This document shows, piece by piece, positions 12,737 to 24,990 of a stretch of 64,000 bases of DNA. The position numbers and the translations under genes were made by a program. The stretch comes from Vidua macroura. Lineage: Eukaryota; Chordata; Aves; Passeriformes; Viduidae. Under the pieces are notes generated by a model. The model saw nothing but the letters and a program-made list of their open reading frames with translations. It was not told the origin of the DNA and made no database searches. The DNA lies in NCBI RefSeq assembly GCF_024509145.1, contig NC_071611.1, forward strand, positions 57,243,851 to 57,307,850, read 5' to 3'. Within the stretch, counting starts at the first letter, position 1. The number at the start of each line of letters is the position of its first letter.

Positions 12737-15700
12737 GAAAATGGAAAAACTAATTAAAGACATTTTCAAGTAGCCTTTTGCAGACAATATTGCAGTGAGA
12801 AAGACAAAACAACCGGGGGAGGCAGTGGGAGCAATTTTAGGTATCTAGCAGATTGAAGAAGTGCTTTAATTTTTATTCCTTAATGTGTGTCAGTATTAAG
12901 CCAGTGGGGCAAACAATCAGCATTTACTTAATATAGACATAAAGGAAAAGGAAAAAGAATGAGAAGATCAAACTGCAGCCAGAGCTAGAAGGTACAGTCA
13001 AAAACCTTGTTAATTTAGATTGCTCTGAGGTGGCTCACCATGTTCAAAATTATTTTTGAGGAGGAAACAAAGGACAAGGCAATGCCTTTTGAAGTCAGAG
13101 TCCCTTTTTTCTTCTGGTAATGAAGTCTGACAGACTGTCTTTGATCTTTGAAACAATCTACAAACTTGTATGGCTCTGATCGCTAACATAATGGATGTGG
13201 TGTTATTTCCTGTGTGTGTTGAAAGTGGGTCTTAACCAGCCTAGTTAGTCAGGTGCTAATTGAGATACAAAGAGGCCTTACCCTGAGCACAGAAGTGAGG
13301 TCTTGTTGGCAGAAGACACACCTGCATTTATATTCTGTCTCTTCAGAGTGAAAGCCTGCAATGGAGAATCAAAGACTGCAGCACTCTGTAGTGCTGCCTC
13401 CCCTTGTCATATACTTGTGGTTTTACAGGATTAACGCAAGTAGGTTATGTTTATGTCTCTCAGTTTGTATAAGCTTTATCTCACTGTGTCATATTTCTGG
13501 AGAGCCTACTGATGCTTGCCAGCAGACACTCTATTAGCACAGTAACATGATGACAGAATTCCCTTTCTCTCAGTGGAGTGCTGCACCAAGCACTGCCAGG
13601 CAGACGCAGGAAATGTGCCTGGGGAGGGCTGCCTCTCTGTGCTGGGCTCTCTTAGGAAAACCCATATTTTTCTGAAGAAACAAAGCCCAGGTTTAGACCT
13701 GACATTGCAGTTTGATGAATTGTGTCTGAAATAAAGAGGTGGAAGTATGTAATTTCATGGCATGTACTTGGAACAAATAGCCTCAAAAGTCCTGCAATGG
13801 GTTTACATAAGTGGAGCTGCTTAAATTATTAGCCACAGATATCATAATTTATGTTAATTTAGAAGACAAAATTTTTCTCTGTCTTATTTATGATAGCATT
13901 TTAAATGCATGACTCTTCTCTGAAAGCACAAAGTCAGAGGAAGTCTGGGGAAGGATTTTCTGCCCTTGACAATGGACATTTTACCTGTCTGCATGTGCAA
14001 ATAACCCACTTTTGCTGGTGGGTGGTGCTTTTATACAGTGATAAACAAGAACAAAAGGGATGGCAAAAAGTTTATGGGATTAAGGCTGTATAATAAGTGT
14101 TATCAAAATGTTTTTGAAATACCATAATTCTGAGAAAGTTAACTGAGATCATGACACTAAAATAATTTGCTTGGGAATATGTCAGGCTTATTTTTAAAGA
14201 AACCTCACACTGGAGTTCACGACTTACTTTTGTTTTCAAAAGAATCCATCTAGTGTGATGAGTCTAAACAGAAATAGATATAGCTGGAAAGTACACAAAA
14301 GGAACATAAACTGAAGATTCAGAAGAGTCTTGACCCCATATGCTAGGATATCAAGACTTGGTCTGTAATTCTGTAAACTCCTCTTGTTTTTGCACAGTGT
14401 CATACCACAGGGTGTTTTGAACCCTGCTGGTACAAAGATCTGCTGTGAAGCACCCAGTCATCCAGTTCAGTCTTGACAATCATAAGCAGGCCTGGATAGG
14501 TAAGCTTTTAATTTAGCCATCAATACCAAGGAAAGAAATAATGCTTTTATGATTTTCTGAGCTTTTGGTCTAACTGAAATATTTCAGAAGAGTGTTCTCC
14601 GATAACTGGCTTCTTTTGTGCATATGTGGAATCAGTGTCAGTAGTATCAGTGAAGCCTAAACTGAAATTCTCTCTGTTGAGCTTTATTGTTGTACTCACC
14701 TTCACCAACAAAGGGATCCCAAATTCAGGCATAAGACAGGAACACCATACTAGAAAGGAGATGCTGGAGAGGAGCAAACACAATTCCATCTTCAGAACTG
14801 GCATTAACAATGTTCTGTTTGTCCATCTGGACAGCAATGAAATCTGTCTTGCCTTGGGTTGGCATAGGCTTATTTTGGTTGTGACCATCACATTTTTATG
14901 CTGTTTATTCTTGCTCTGGTTACTCCGTTATGGAGGCTTTAAAGTTCATGTTTTTAACATTTTTTAAAATTAGTTTGTGAGGCCATTTTAAGGCCTGAGG
15001 AATTTAGGAGTGAGAGAAAAAATTATCAATATAATGATGATCAGTATATTTGTTATTCATTAAAATGTAAGCATACTTACAATTTTAAGGAAGCTGAATT
15101 TCACCTGAGGGAAAAGGAGTACCTCCACTACTTTAGCCCTCACATGCCTAGGCTGTCTGTATTTGATCCTGAATCCTTGGGCATGTACCTATTGTACAAG
15201 CAGGAGTAATGACAGAGCTCTGAAGGACAATTCATGTAAGACCTATAGATCTCAAAATCAATAGAGTGCTGCAGAAAATAATGGAAACCATAAATGTCAT
15301 GATAAGGAAAGACATTAATGTCAGCTTATGGGCAGGAATAATGTGAAACTGAGGTGACAGGACAGTGAAGGAGTGGTGGTACTTTATTTTTCTTGCAACA
15401 GAAGTCTTGTTTTATTACAGTGCCTTGAATAAGGGATATATCCAAAAACATACAAAGGGCTTTTTGTGTTATATAAAATGGATGAATTTATGAAATGGAG
15501 CAGAGTACCATCATTTACTGCCTTAGAACAGATTGAATAAAACATGGGTATATTGCTGATGACAAAAGCTGCTCTTTTGTCCACAGTGGGTTATTGCTGT
15601 TGAGAGGTTTCAAGTCTTTCTGCTCTGAATGCCCCCAGTACCATCCCATGTTTTGCAGAGGAACCTGTGACTTCAGAAGCTGTAGTTTGTGCATGGTCCC

Positions 15701-16140
15701 AGCCAGAGCAGTGCTTGTGGGGCCATCTGCCTTTGTCGTGTGGCTGTTACCGCAGGATAGGAGTGCCCCAGGCCATTTCTGTGGCACCTGGACTGGCAGG
15801 TCAGGGTGCTGTGCTCTGAGGAGGGACCCTCAGAGAGCAAGGCAATGAGGTACTGTCTAGGAGGAAGTAAGGTGCTTTTCAGGACCTCATTAGCAAAGAT
15901 GGAATAGTTAATTGTCTCCTGCCTGGTCTTAAGTAGAGATTTCTAACTGTAGCAGCCACCATTTGATATTAAAATTTATGATCTTTCTACTGGGGTTCAT
16001 CTTGAAACAGTAATTCTATTCTACCCCATAAAATTCTGTATCCTAGATATCAGCCAGATTTTTGTTTCATTCCCCTGGATTTTGAGATGTTCCTGAATTA
16101 TGTCAAAGACTATTAGGTTAGATTCCTATGTTAGAACAAC
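12737..16140. other. Non-coding interval; one multi-frame open stretch at 14.6-14.9 kb
   Basis: Mostly plain AT-rich DNA. Around 14620-14890 both strands are open (113 codons on +, 114 on -), and a further - frame is open for about 56 codons. None shows a recognisable domain, signal sequence or splice-bounded structure. A stretch at 15590-15850 is GC-richer and gives an 84-codon + ORF without motifs. No gene is called. Confidence 0.5.
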
Positions 16141-16186
16141 TCTGTTTGTTTTGTTTTGTTTTTTTTTTTTTTTTTTTTTTTTTTTT
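16141..16186. repeat. Poly-T tract with GTTTT lead-in
   Basis: GTTT/GTTTT units run into an uninterrupted run of 28 T (16159-16186). Seen from the - strand this is a poly-A followed by AAAAC units, the form left by a decaying poly-A tail or by slippage. No retrocopied gene body was recognised downstream. The Lys-rich - strand ORF at 16118-16402 is an artefact of this tract. Confidence 0.85.
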
Positions 16187-19100
16187 GGTATAGAAGAATA
16201 TTAGGCAAGATTTCAATAAGGAAAAAAACAAACTGCAAAAAAATCCAACACAGGACAGAAATGAAATCAGGATTTTTTTTGTCAGGGGGCCTGTGTTCTC
16301 CCGTTCTCCCGTAAGTCTAACTGTTTGCTTATTAAAAACTATGTGGGTTTTACTTAAAGATTTACCAGAAGATTCTCCTTGCTCTCCTGTTGTGCAGCAC
16401 ACATTTAGGTAGTTGAGTATTTATAAAATAAAAAAGCACCAGAGAGAAGATTTTCAGTTGTAATGTAAGCTTTGAATCAGTGGTATCAGAGACAAAACTG
16501 GATTAATACAAATCCTTCAAGGGATAAAACACATTTACAGATTAACCCTAACCTCTGCTTAAAAACTCCCAAATTCTCTTTTCTCTATTGATTTATCTAA
16601 ACAAGGCTGCCTGGCTGCACACAATGAAATGCTTCCTCTGCAGGTCAATTAGCAGGTACCTGCATAAGACTCAGGATTCTGTTAAAATCCCATTAGATGC
16701 TGCTACAGGCATTTTCTGCATGTTTTCTACCAATATGAATATTGTGTTTAGAAATACAGAGTATATAGTATAAAAATTCTGTCAGCTATAAATCTTGTAT
16801 TTGAAATGGATGGCTTTATTGACTACTGTTGTCTCTGAGATGGAGAAAAGGGGAAATCTGTTCTATTCTTTTGATTTAAAATGAGAGAGCACTATTTAGG
16901 GATGATTGATAGTTGAAAAGTGACTTACCAAGTGCTCCACAGATTATATTACTCTAGATAATAGGTTAAACAGGAAAGAGAGGCTTCTGAATTCAAAGGC
17001 ACTAGATATCATTTTATTGCAAATGAGAAAACTCAGTGCCAGTATGACATGGACATGTTCATTTATATTCTAGACCAAACTAAAAAGTCATTCTATAAAT
17101 TATTAATTCCAGTCTAAATGTGTGGCACCCTGAACTATTGTCTGTCATGCTACATTTTATAATTTTTCATGTCCTGAAAAGAGATATTTTGAGTCCATAA
17201 GCTGCCATAGGAAATCTGAGATTATATCAACCTGTTCACTACCGTATGTTGGGTTGCATCTGTCTTGTACCCAGTGGAGTTGTAATTGGGAAGGTCACCA
17301 GATTTTCTTTAATGTCAGGAAATTTCTTGTGAATTGAGGATAAAATTATGTCTCTGTTGAATCAAAGAGCAAAATTATTTTGCCTTTTGTGGAGCTAGCA
17401 TTTTACTTGAACTTTTCCACATGTCTATATTTAGGTTATGCTCCAAAGCACACAGAGACCAGATGGGAAAATCATTCAACCTGCCTGTTTCTCAAGTTTC
17501 TGATCTATACATCTAGGTGGATAATATACACCTCAGATATTTTAATAGTTATTAATGTTAAAGCATTTGACAGCTTTGAATTGAGATATAATCAATAGGA
17601 AGTTTTCAGACATTGTATTATTAATAAAGCTTTATAAAAACACAGTTGTATTGCATAACTGGCCATAAGCATGTCTCTCAACTAGAATTTATCAAGTAAA
17701 CATTTTTGAGGGATGATTCCCAGTGCACAGTGAAAGGTCTTGTTATTGAAATATGTTGAGGATTACAACTGACTGCAAGAGTTGACTGCATAGCTGCAAG
17801 GCCCAACTGTTCTTTAAATGGCTGCAGTCATGCAAGTTAGGACTCTAAAAAATCCAGTGAGTTGTGCAGCTTCCACTAAATGATAGAACATTATACCATC
17901 TTTTACTACTCTTAACCTTTCAATGTTATTTACCTAGAACTTTTGAGAATATGCCATTCCTACACATCTATAAAACACACAGTATTTTTATACTTTGAAC
18001 TTTCTGTTGGCATTGAACAAGCAAGGTGTTTTGATACTACCTAAAGTGTTACCACTTTTATGAAATGAGAATCTGTAACATCCCCAAACCTCCAGACAGC
18101 TTAAATTGCCTTGGAAAAAAATCAGTACGAAAGGCATATTAGATCATGACCCTGTTTTGAAAAACATACATCCTTGAAAGCAGACAGACATTAAACTGAA
18201 GTGACACTTGCTGTTAGTCTTTAGGCAGTTTCTCTGGGAGAAACTAAAATGCTGCTTGTGCTTGATGTCTTTAGTTACAGTCCAAGAATGAAAGTACTTT
18301 TTTGCTTTAAAGGCATTACAATTTTAGAGGTGCTGAAGTATAAGCTAGGTGTTTAAAAAGTATAATAAATACATGTTTCACCATAAATTATGTACACATT
18401 ATAGAACCTTTTTATTCATTTGTTTTATGAGTTAACTTTACAGTCAGGTAGAAGTAGCTTAATAAAATATTTGTTATTATAAATATTGTTCATGGATTGT
18501 TTAGACCATTCCTTGGATACACTTTCTGTCTGTCTTGCATGGTGAAGAAAGATGCAAAATAATATATATGGAAAATAAGTAGGCACAAAATGAGAGGAGG
18601 ATTTACATACTAGAAGGAAAAATCTACTTTCTGGCAATCAGGCATATCCAGCAGTGCATTTTAAAACACTATTGGATGTCTTGGATGTTTGATAAGTCAC
18701 AGAGCCAAGAGGGACACAAATCCCTTCAAAACAAAGGCTGCTGTTCGTTAAAAACAGTAAGTTATTGCTATTACAGCGTGATGATTGTATCAGAGTTGCT
18801 GACTAATAAAAGCCTTGGGCTAGTCTTCTCAGAAGTAGGATGAGTATAAGCTCACCATACCTGCCTTGCTCTCCAAAACTTTATAAAAATAGTAACCGCA
18901 AAAAATGATGCTAAATACTAAGTCACTGAGATTTCCTTTCATTGTACAAAATACTTTTATTCTGTTTTTTCATACTTTAAAATTATGGAGGATACATTTA
19001 TTAATCTTGAAATGACAGGGAGAAGGCATAACCATGAGGAATGTTTTTTTTTGGAAATGGGTGCAATTGTATCTTGGACCCTTTTTAGAGAACTTTTTTT

Positions 19101-20179
19101 TTTTAGGTTATCAAAAATACATCACTGGCAAACACAGATAGTGTCTTCCTTTGGCAATTTATCTCATCCATAAAGGACTAAGCGTTATGAAGCATTTTTA
19201 CCAGAACTGCTGTAAGGAAAGTTTGGATATATATGTCTTACTCTAAATTAAATGAAAACTATTCATTTTAACTAGTGAACATAAAAAAGAATAATTTGGG
19301 CTGAAAACTGGAAAATGATTGATTTTATAGGGAAAGTAAAATTTCTGGACAATAGTAGGAGAAGTGTTTGTTTTTCACTAAGCCCCTCTCTTTACCAGAG
19401 TTGCAGACATCTGTAACATCATCTGAGGCAGAACACAAATGTAAATGTGTATCTTCTTAAAGAGTTATGAAAACAATGGAATTCTAAATGGATATGGCAA
19501 GTAAATTCAATTTCTTCTAATTTTCACAGATTTAATGAGGGTTTTATGCTTTTTATCACACACAAATGTGGATATCAACAGACAGCTAACATTCAAGTGT
19601 GTAATTGCCACAGAGGATAGTAGGAATCCATAAATAAAGTAACAATGACCATTTGATCAAGTTTGTTTGTTTGTGTTTTTAAACATTTTGGTTTAAAATG
19701 TGGTGCTTCTTTTGGTGCTTTCTTTGTTAATATTGTTGCTTTCTTTTTTAATATTTCCCTCAAAACTGTATGTGCTGCAAATCTCAAAAATTAATGTTAA
19801 TTAAATGCTTACATAAAAGTATTACTTTCACCACAATGTGTCAAATACTCAGTAACATCAAAGTATCTGAATTATTTTGTTTCTCTGTAAGTAAAAAATA
19901 GATTTTGGGGTGTTTAAGTGAATATATTCTAAACTATGTAAATGTAAGCAATTTATTAGATACTTTTCTCTACCAGTGTTATAGTTTCCTCTAAAATGAT
20001 TTTCAAATTCAGGTTTGTATTCATATATTTACATGTGTTTATCTGCATATTATTTCAAGACTATGAAAAATCATCCTGAAACAGCTGTTTCTCATTACAG
20101 TGAGAACAACTGGCACTTTGGAAAATGCAAATACTTCACTGTTCTGTTGCCATCCAGGACTTGTCTCCAGAACAATATG
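16187..20179. other. Non-coding AT-rich interval, no gene seen
   Basis: ORFs are 94 codons or shorter, without motifs. Short T runs occur near 19040-19110. No repeat family, exon or RNA gene could be supported. Confidence 0.55.
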
Positions 20180-20209
20180 TTTCCTTGTAAAATATGTTTT
20201 ACAAGGAAA
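20180..20209. repeat. Perfect 13-bp inverted repeat with a 4-nt loop
   Basis: TTTCCTTGTAAAA (20180-20192), loop TATG (20193-20196), then the exact reverse complement TTTTACAAGGAAA (20197-20209). A G.T wobble and a T-A pair extend it outward by two. It is the longest perfect hairpin I found in the window. Only about 15 pairs are present, short of a usual microRNA precursor (about 25-35 pairs), so it is called a palindrome rather than an RNA gene. Confidence 0.7.
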
Positions 20210-20980
20210 TAGGAAGGCTGTCCTGTTGTAAAGTATGCTAGTATTTCAGCAGAAACTTCCTATTTTTTTTTTCAGTTGTGTTTGGTGCCATGGAACATAA
20301 CACACTATTTTAGAACACTTTTTATCATGTGGCTTGAATTGGTTATGACCAGCTGTGTGCCTTAGTCTTGGATATTCATGCACAGTGGTTTTGACTGACA
20401 GCCAGGAGTCCTCTGTAGTTTCCAGTGTTAAAAAGCTGTGATAACTAAATGACATAAGATAGTTTATAAAATAATATTCTTACTGTGTTTGAAATGCCTA
20501 CATTCTACTTGCCTAAATAGGGTGATGTACTAATAGGACTGCATCACTTCATACCAATTCAGTATTCAGAGAGGGATGTAAAAAAACGAATTAAACATTA
20601 AGTTAGATTTTAAAATTAGTTTTCCTAGCTGTATTTGATCAAAACAAGGTTCTTTTAACTTTTCCTGTAATAAACATTCATTGCTTAATGTCAGCATTTG
20701 TGTTTCTGTTGTATTTAGCTTCTTAGTGTAAGCTTGTGAACAAAAAATATATCAAGAAGAATTTAGGTTTACTGCTGAATGTGAAGCTTAAATATGTTAT
20801 CAGTAACCGGCTCCACAGAAGGAATTTGAAGTTTTACAAGTTTCACTGATTGAGTCAGGGATCAAAACTAGTTACATTTGTGTTTTTAATCAGAGGAGGA
20901 TGTGACTGCCTAAAGTTCAGATTTTAAATAGGCAGCCATATGAAAATTAAATACTCTAAATGTTTCAATGAGGATTTTTG

Positions 20981-21070
20981 AAAAAAAAACAAACAAAACA
21001 AACAAACAAACAAACAAAACCACAAAAAACAAACAAAGAAAAACCAACCAAAAAAAAGCCCCAACCCCCC
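20981..21070. repeat. (AAAC)n simple repeat with A- and C-rich edges
   Basis: Starts as an A run and becomes AAAC/AAAAC units, then A-rich sequence and a short C run near 21065-21072. ORFs crossing it on either strand (Lys/Asn/Thr-rich on +, Phe/Val/Leu-rich on -) are low-complexity artefacts. Confidence 0.85.
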
Positions 21071-21072
21071 CC

Positions 21073-22710
21073 AGGTATTTAAAGAAACTGATGAATGAGA
21101 ACTTTCTAAGAAAGAAAAGGCAGCACTCAGATAAATTATTGAATGTTACCACATCTTAAAATATTGGTGACATGTCATCCTGTAACAGTGAATTCAGGGA
21201 AAATACATGTTTAGGAGCTCTCTTCATATCATATCTCTTTATATCATCACCTTTTTATTTCTCTAGTTTCTTGTGCAATTTCTGGCCATCATTAAGATTC
21301 TACTGCCCAGTAATTATTAGTATACATCTCTAAAAATATGGCATGTATAAGCAAGTGTTTAGGTGAACATACTTTTACTTTATTACCTACATTAGGTATA
21401 GTGGTTATTTTTTTAACCTTTAAATTATCAAGAAGGAGGCAATTTATGATGTCTTATTTATGAAACAGCAAAATGGTGTAAATTCCTGTTTTCAGCAAAA
21501 GTGACTTTTACTAAGACCCAAAGGAACATGAATATTGCATAGCATACTTTTCAAAAATTACTTTAAAATATACTTTAAGCCCTCAAATATTTTAGGAAAT
21601 TTTTAAAGTTCTACTGATTGTAATGATTTCTCAGCTCATAGAATCAAAGAGTGTTTTAAGTAGTTCAACCATGAAGGTATTTATCTAAATTACGGTATTG
21701 AAAAATTTCATAGATGGTTCAATCTTGTCTGCAACATTGACCAGCACTGGCTCCTTATGAAGAGGACAGAGGATCATGCATTGAAATATGGAGCTTGAGA
21801 GCCAGACAGGGATTGGTATGAGATATTTTCTCATCCTAAGGAATGTCATTCTCCTTTTAATCTTTATTAAAATATATGCATAACTACCTCTTGAGTCTGG
21901 TGTACATTTATGTTCTTAAATGTGTAATTGCTTTCATTGATGAGACAATTTTATTTCCATCAGCATGAGAAGCATAGTAAAGGTGGCATTTATATGCTTC
22001 AGGGGGCAACTTTACTAAAACCAAACTGCAATCAAAGTAATTATGTTTCAGTATTGTCAAAATTCCTTTGCTTAATTTGAAGGCCCAGCATAATTGTGCT
22101 CAATTTTTCTCTATTTCCTCATTTTCAAACTCTGCAGTACCATGCTCAGTCATACTGCACTGTGCTGACATCATCTCTCACAGCATGGGCATGCACCAGT
22201 CTCCATGAACCAGCCTGTATCCAAGGTCATGTCAATCTGAGCTGCAAAATATTCCTACCAGTGCTTCTCATTTGGTGAGGAAGGAAAACATTGAAACCAT
22301 TAGAAAACTGGGACTGTATAGTCTCTTCTAGTTCTCATGTTCCTTTTTGACTCTCACATATTTTTAACTGACCATTTACAGATTTTCTGGCTAAGAGACA
22401 TTCTTTCTGGTGTTGGGTGTTTATCTGATGTTGTACTTCTTTTCATCAGTCATTCCTTTATAGGTATATCTCTTCTTACAGGATAAATCTGCTGGTTGGC
22501 TTTTGATTTTTTTGTTTTGGCATTGATCCTGCTGTGGAGATGCTGTCTAGGAAGACATCTCACTGAGTCTGGTAACTGATCTGCAGTTTTAGTGTCCAGA
22601 ATCTTGTTCCTCGAAGTGGAGGTAGACACTGAAATTGGCAATGCAAGGTAATGTGGATTATAGATTTTCACTGACCTGTAAAAACCTTTTACCAACAGAC
22701 TATGCTGATT
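21073..22710. other. Non-coding AT-rich interval, no gene seen
   Basis: Only 60-80-codon ORFs. At 21638-21675 the words TCATAGAATCA then AGA resemble the reverse complement of a CR1 3' tail, but the match is too short to annotate. 22440-22700 is somewhat GC-richer and leads into the CR1 copy. Confidence 0.5.
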
Positions 22711-23346
22711 AGGAGGGCCAGCCAGCCCAGAAAACCAGTGGTATCCTGGGCTTCATCCAGAGCAGCATGGGCAGCAGAATGAGGGAGGGGATTCTGCCCC
22801 TCTGCTCTGCTCTGCTCTGGTGAGACCCCACCTGCAGTTCTGCATTCAGCTCTGCGGTCCCCAACATAGGAAGGACACAGAACTGTTGGACAAAATCCAG
22901 ACAGAGACACTAAGGTGATCTGAGGGCTGAACCACCACTGCTGTGAAGACAGGCTGAGAGATCTGGGGATGTTCAGCAATCTGAAAGATGGTATACTGAA
23001 AGATATATTGCAATCTTTCAGTACATAAGGGGGACTTAAAACGAAGAGGGAGAGGCTCTTTAATAAAGGCATCTTGTGATAGGGCAAGGGGGAAAGATTT
23101 TTTTAACTGAAAGAGGATATTTGGACAAGATGTAAGGAAGAAATTCTTTACTGTGAGGGTGGTGAGGCACAGCAACATTTTGCCCAGAGAAACTGTGCGT
23201 TTCTCATCCCTGAAAGTGTTCAAGGCCCGGTTGAAGAGGACCCTGAGAAACTTGAACATAGTGGGTGGCATCTCATTGCCTGTAGTGGAGAGGTTGGAGC
23301 TAGATGATCTTTCCTTTCCAAACCAGGCCCTTCTATGATTCTATGA
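22711..23346 (+). mobile_element. CR1 LINE, 5'-truncated 3' end, + strand
   Basis: CR1 is the main non-LTR retrotransposon of birds. Copies are mostly 5'-truncated and lack a poly-A tail. Here the sequence runs through typical CR1 reverse-transcriptase C-terminal and 3'-UTR phrases: ATCCTGGGCTTCATCC (about 22742), GGTGAGACCCCACCTG (about 22818), GAAGACAGGCTGAGAGA (about 22946), GGAAGAAATTCTTTACTGTG (about 23137), GTTCAAGGCCCGGTTG (about 23217) and GGAGCTAGATGATCTTTCC (about 23295). It ends in TTCTATGATTCTATGA at 23331-23346, the diagnostic 3' terminal repeat. Substitutions are frequent and the reading frame is broken, so it is an old, inactive copy. Around 22975-23025 normal CR1 sequence is replaced by a short inverted repeat. 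The 5' edge is uncertain by about 30 bp. The 132- and 141-codon - strand ORFs over it are shadows. Confidence 0.92.
22995..23022. repeat. 10-bp inverted repeat inside the CR1 copy
   Basis: ACTGAAAGAT (22995-23004), 8-nt loop, ATCTTTCAGT (23013-23022), perfectly complementary. CTGAAAGAT also occurs just upstream at 22981-22989, so the word is present three times (two direct, one inverted). This suggests a local template-switch mutation after the CR1 copy inserted. Confidence 0.6.
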
Positions 23347-24186
23347 ATGTCAAGAATAAAGCAAAAATGTGAAAAATTGTATATAAAAATGTCTAATTTT
23401 GAAGCTGATTTAATAAATTGGGTAAGTAATCAGTTGCTGCTGGAAAATTATCTCTGCACTGTACTCTCTGTTTTATTTCCAGTGAACATAAAAGAGTATG
23501 ATACCCTACAGGTGTCCACCTCTTTTTGTCCTTGGAGGCAACAGATAATTCCTTCCCTCTAAGTATACTTGTGCTGCTGAACCTTTGGATGCCATTTGCC
23601 TGGTTGGTGAATAATATTTAAAATGTATGCAGTGCCCAGAAGGTTTCTTTGTAGCATACTCAAAAATGAACAACATGAGTTGAAAGAAAGAGTTGGTCTG
23701 CAAAGGAGGGGGAAGACATCTAAGACCTGTAGATTGTCATTCAGTTTTTAATTTCTACCTGTTTCCACTGAACTCTGTTTACATATAGAAAAAGAACTAG
23801 TTGTTTCCATGACCACTAAAGAAATAGAACTATAAGAAACTTACTTCATGAAGCTGAGCTTCATGAGAAATTGTACCCATCTCACCCATGCTCTCAGGCA
23901 GTTTTAAGAAGTCCATTGCTGTTTAGGGAGGAGGAAACCAACTCAAAATTTTGTTCATCTTCTCCTTTCTCCTCCCTTTAAGTAGTAGTATTTTATTTCC
24001 TAGGTTTTGCAAAAATGTGTGAGGAACATACTTTTCAGGAAACATGTCTTCCATTTTCAGGAAGGCTCAGGTGGGAGTAAAAGGGGAGATTTAAACACAA
24101 TGGACCCATGTTAGTAGCACGGCACAGGTGCTAAGAGTGTGGTAGCGCATTCTGAGAAAAATGAAACAAATTTTAAAGCTAGTTTA
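23347..24186. other. Non-coding interval between CR1 and the (AAAAC)n tract
   Basis: AT-rich, with ORFs of 71 codons or fewer and no motifs. No second repeat copy or exon is visible. Confidence 0.55.
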
Positions 24187-24233
24187 CAAAAAAAAACCCC
24201 AACAAAAACAAAACAAAACAAAACAAAAAAACC
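24187..24233. repeat. (AAAAC)n simple repeat
   Basis: An A run passes into about four AAAAC units and ends in an A run. It explains the Phe/Leu/Val-rich C-terminus of the - strand ORF at 24179-24376. Confidence 0.85.
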
Positions 24234-24990
24234 TCAACCAAATGGGTATGCAAATTAGTTTTCTTGCAAGTTTGCAAGTTATCTGGAAGAAATAACTCTA
24301 ATTGTGCCCAATAAAGAAAAAAATTTTCACTGTGGGAATTGAACAACATTTTTAGCAATATTTGAAAGCTGTCCATCTTCCTCCAACATAATTGGGAAAT
24401 ATGCTATTCTTTAACTTGCACTGTGTTCTAGGCTGGATTTATAGCAACCTAAAGAACTTAAGCTAGTTACAGATGCATAAAAAGTCATTTAACTAGAATT
24501 AATTTTTGCAAAGAAAGTTTAGCTCAAAAAATATCCTCAGATAATTTCCCAACCAAGGCTACATCCCATTTTCTTGGAGAGAATGTATGTTGCTGAGATA
24601 CCCTTTGATTTAAGCATCTGCTGTGTTTCTCACTTATTCTCTGAAGTATCATCTGTGGAAAATGGTGCTCTTGGGTGCTGCAGTCAGCTTTGGAAATGCA
24701 GATTTATAGATGCTATCACTGTGCTTATTCTCAGGAGTCTATACCCCAGTATATAGCACCAGAGTGCTTATGCTGTGGAGCCATGGCTTAGGAGGGGTCC
24801 ATGTGTTTACTTTGTTCCTTACCTCCATCCCAGGAGAGAATCTATAGTGTAACTCTGATTTTTCAAATCTGTCTGCTTCTAACATGGTATAACCCTAAAA
24901 AATTGATAATGCATTTTTCTTGCTGGTTCTTTCTAGACCAGTAACATTTTTTAGAACAACAAGTACAAGATTTTTTGCTAAGCAGGGAAG
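24234..24990. other. Non-coding AT-rich interval
   Basis: No gene, exon or repeat family recognised. The stretch borders the antisense LTR fragment on the right. Confidence 0.5.

Noticed and set aside
22689..23271. 132- and 141-codon - strand ORFs
   Set aside because: They lie antisense to the CR1 copy and are shadows of it.
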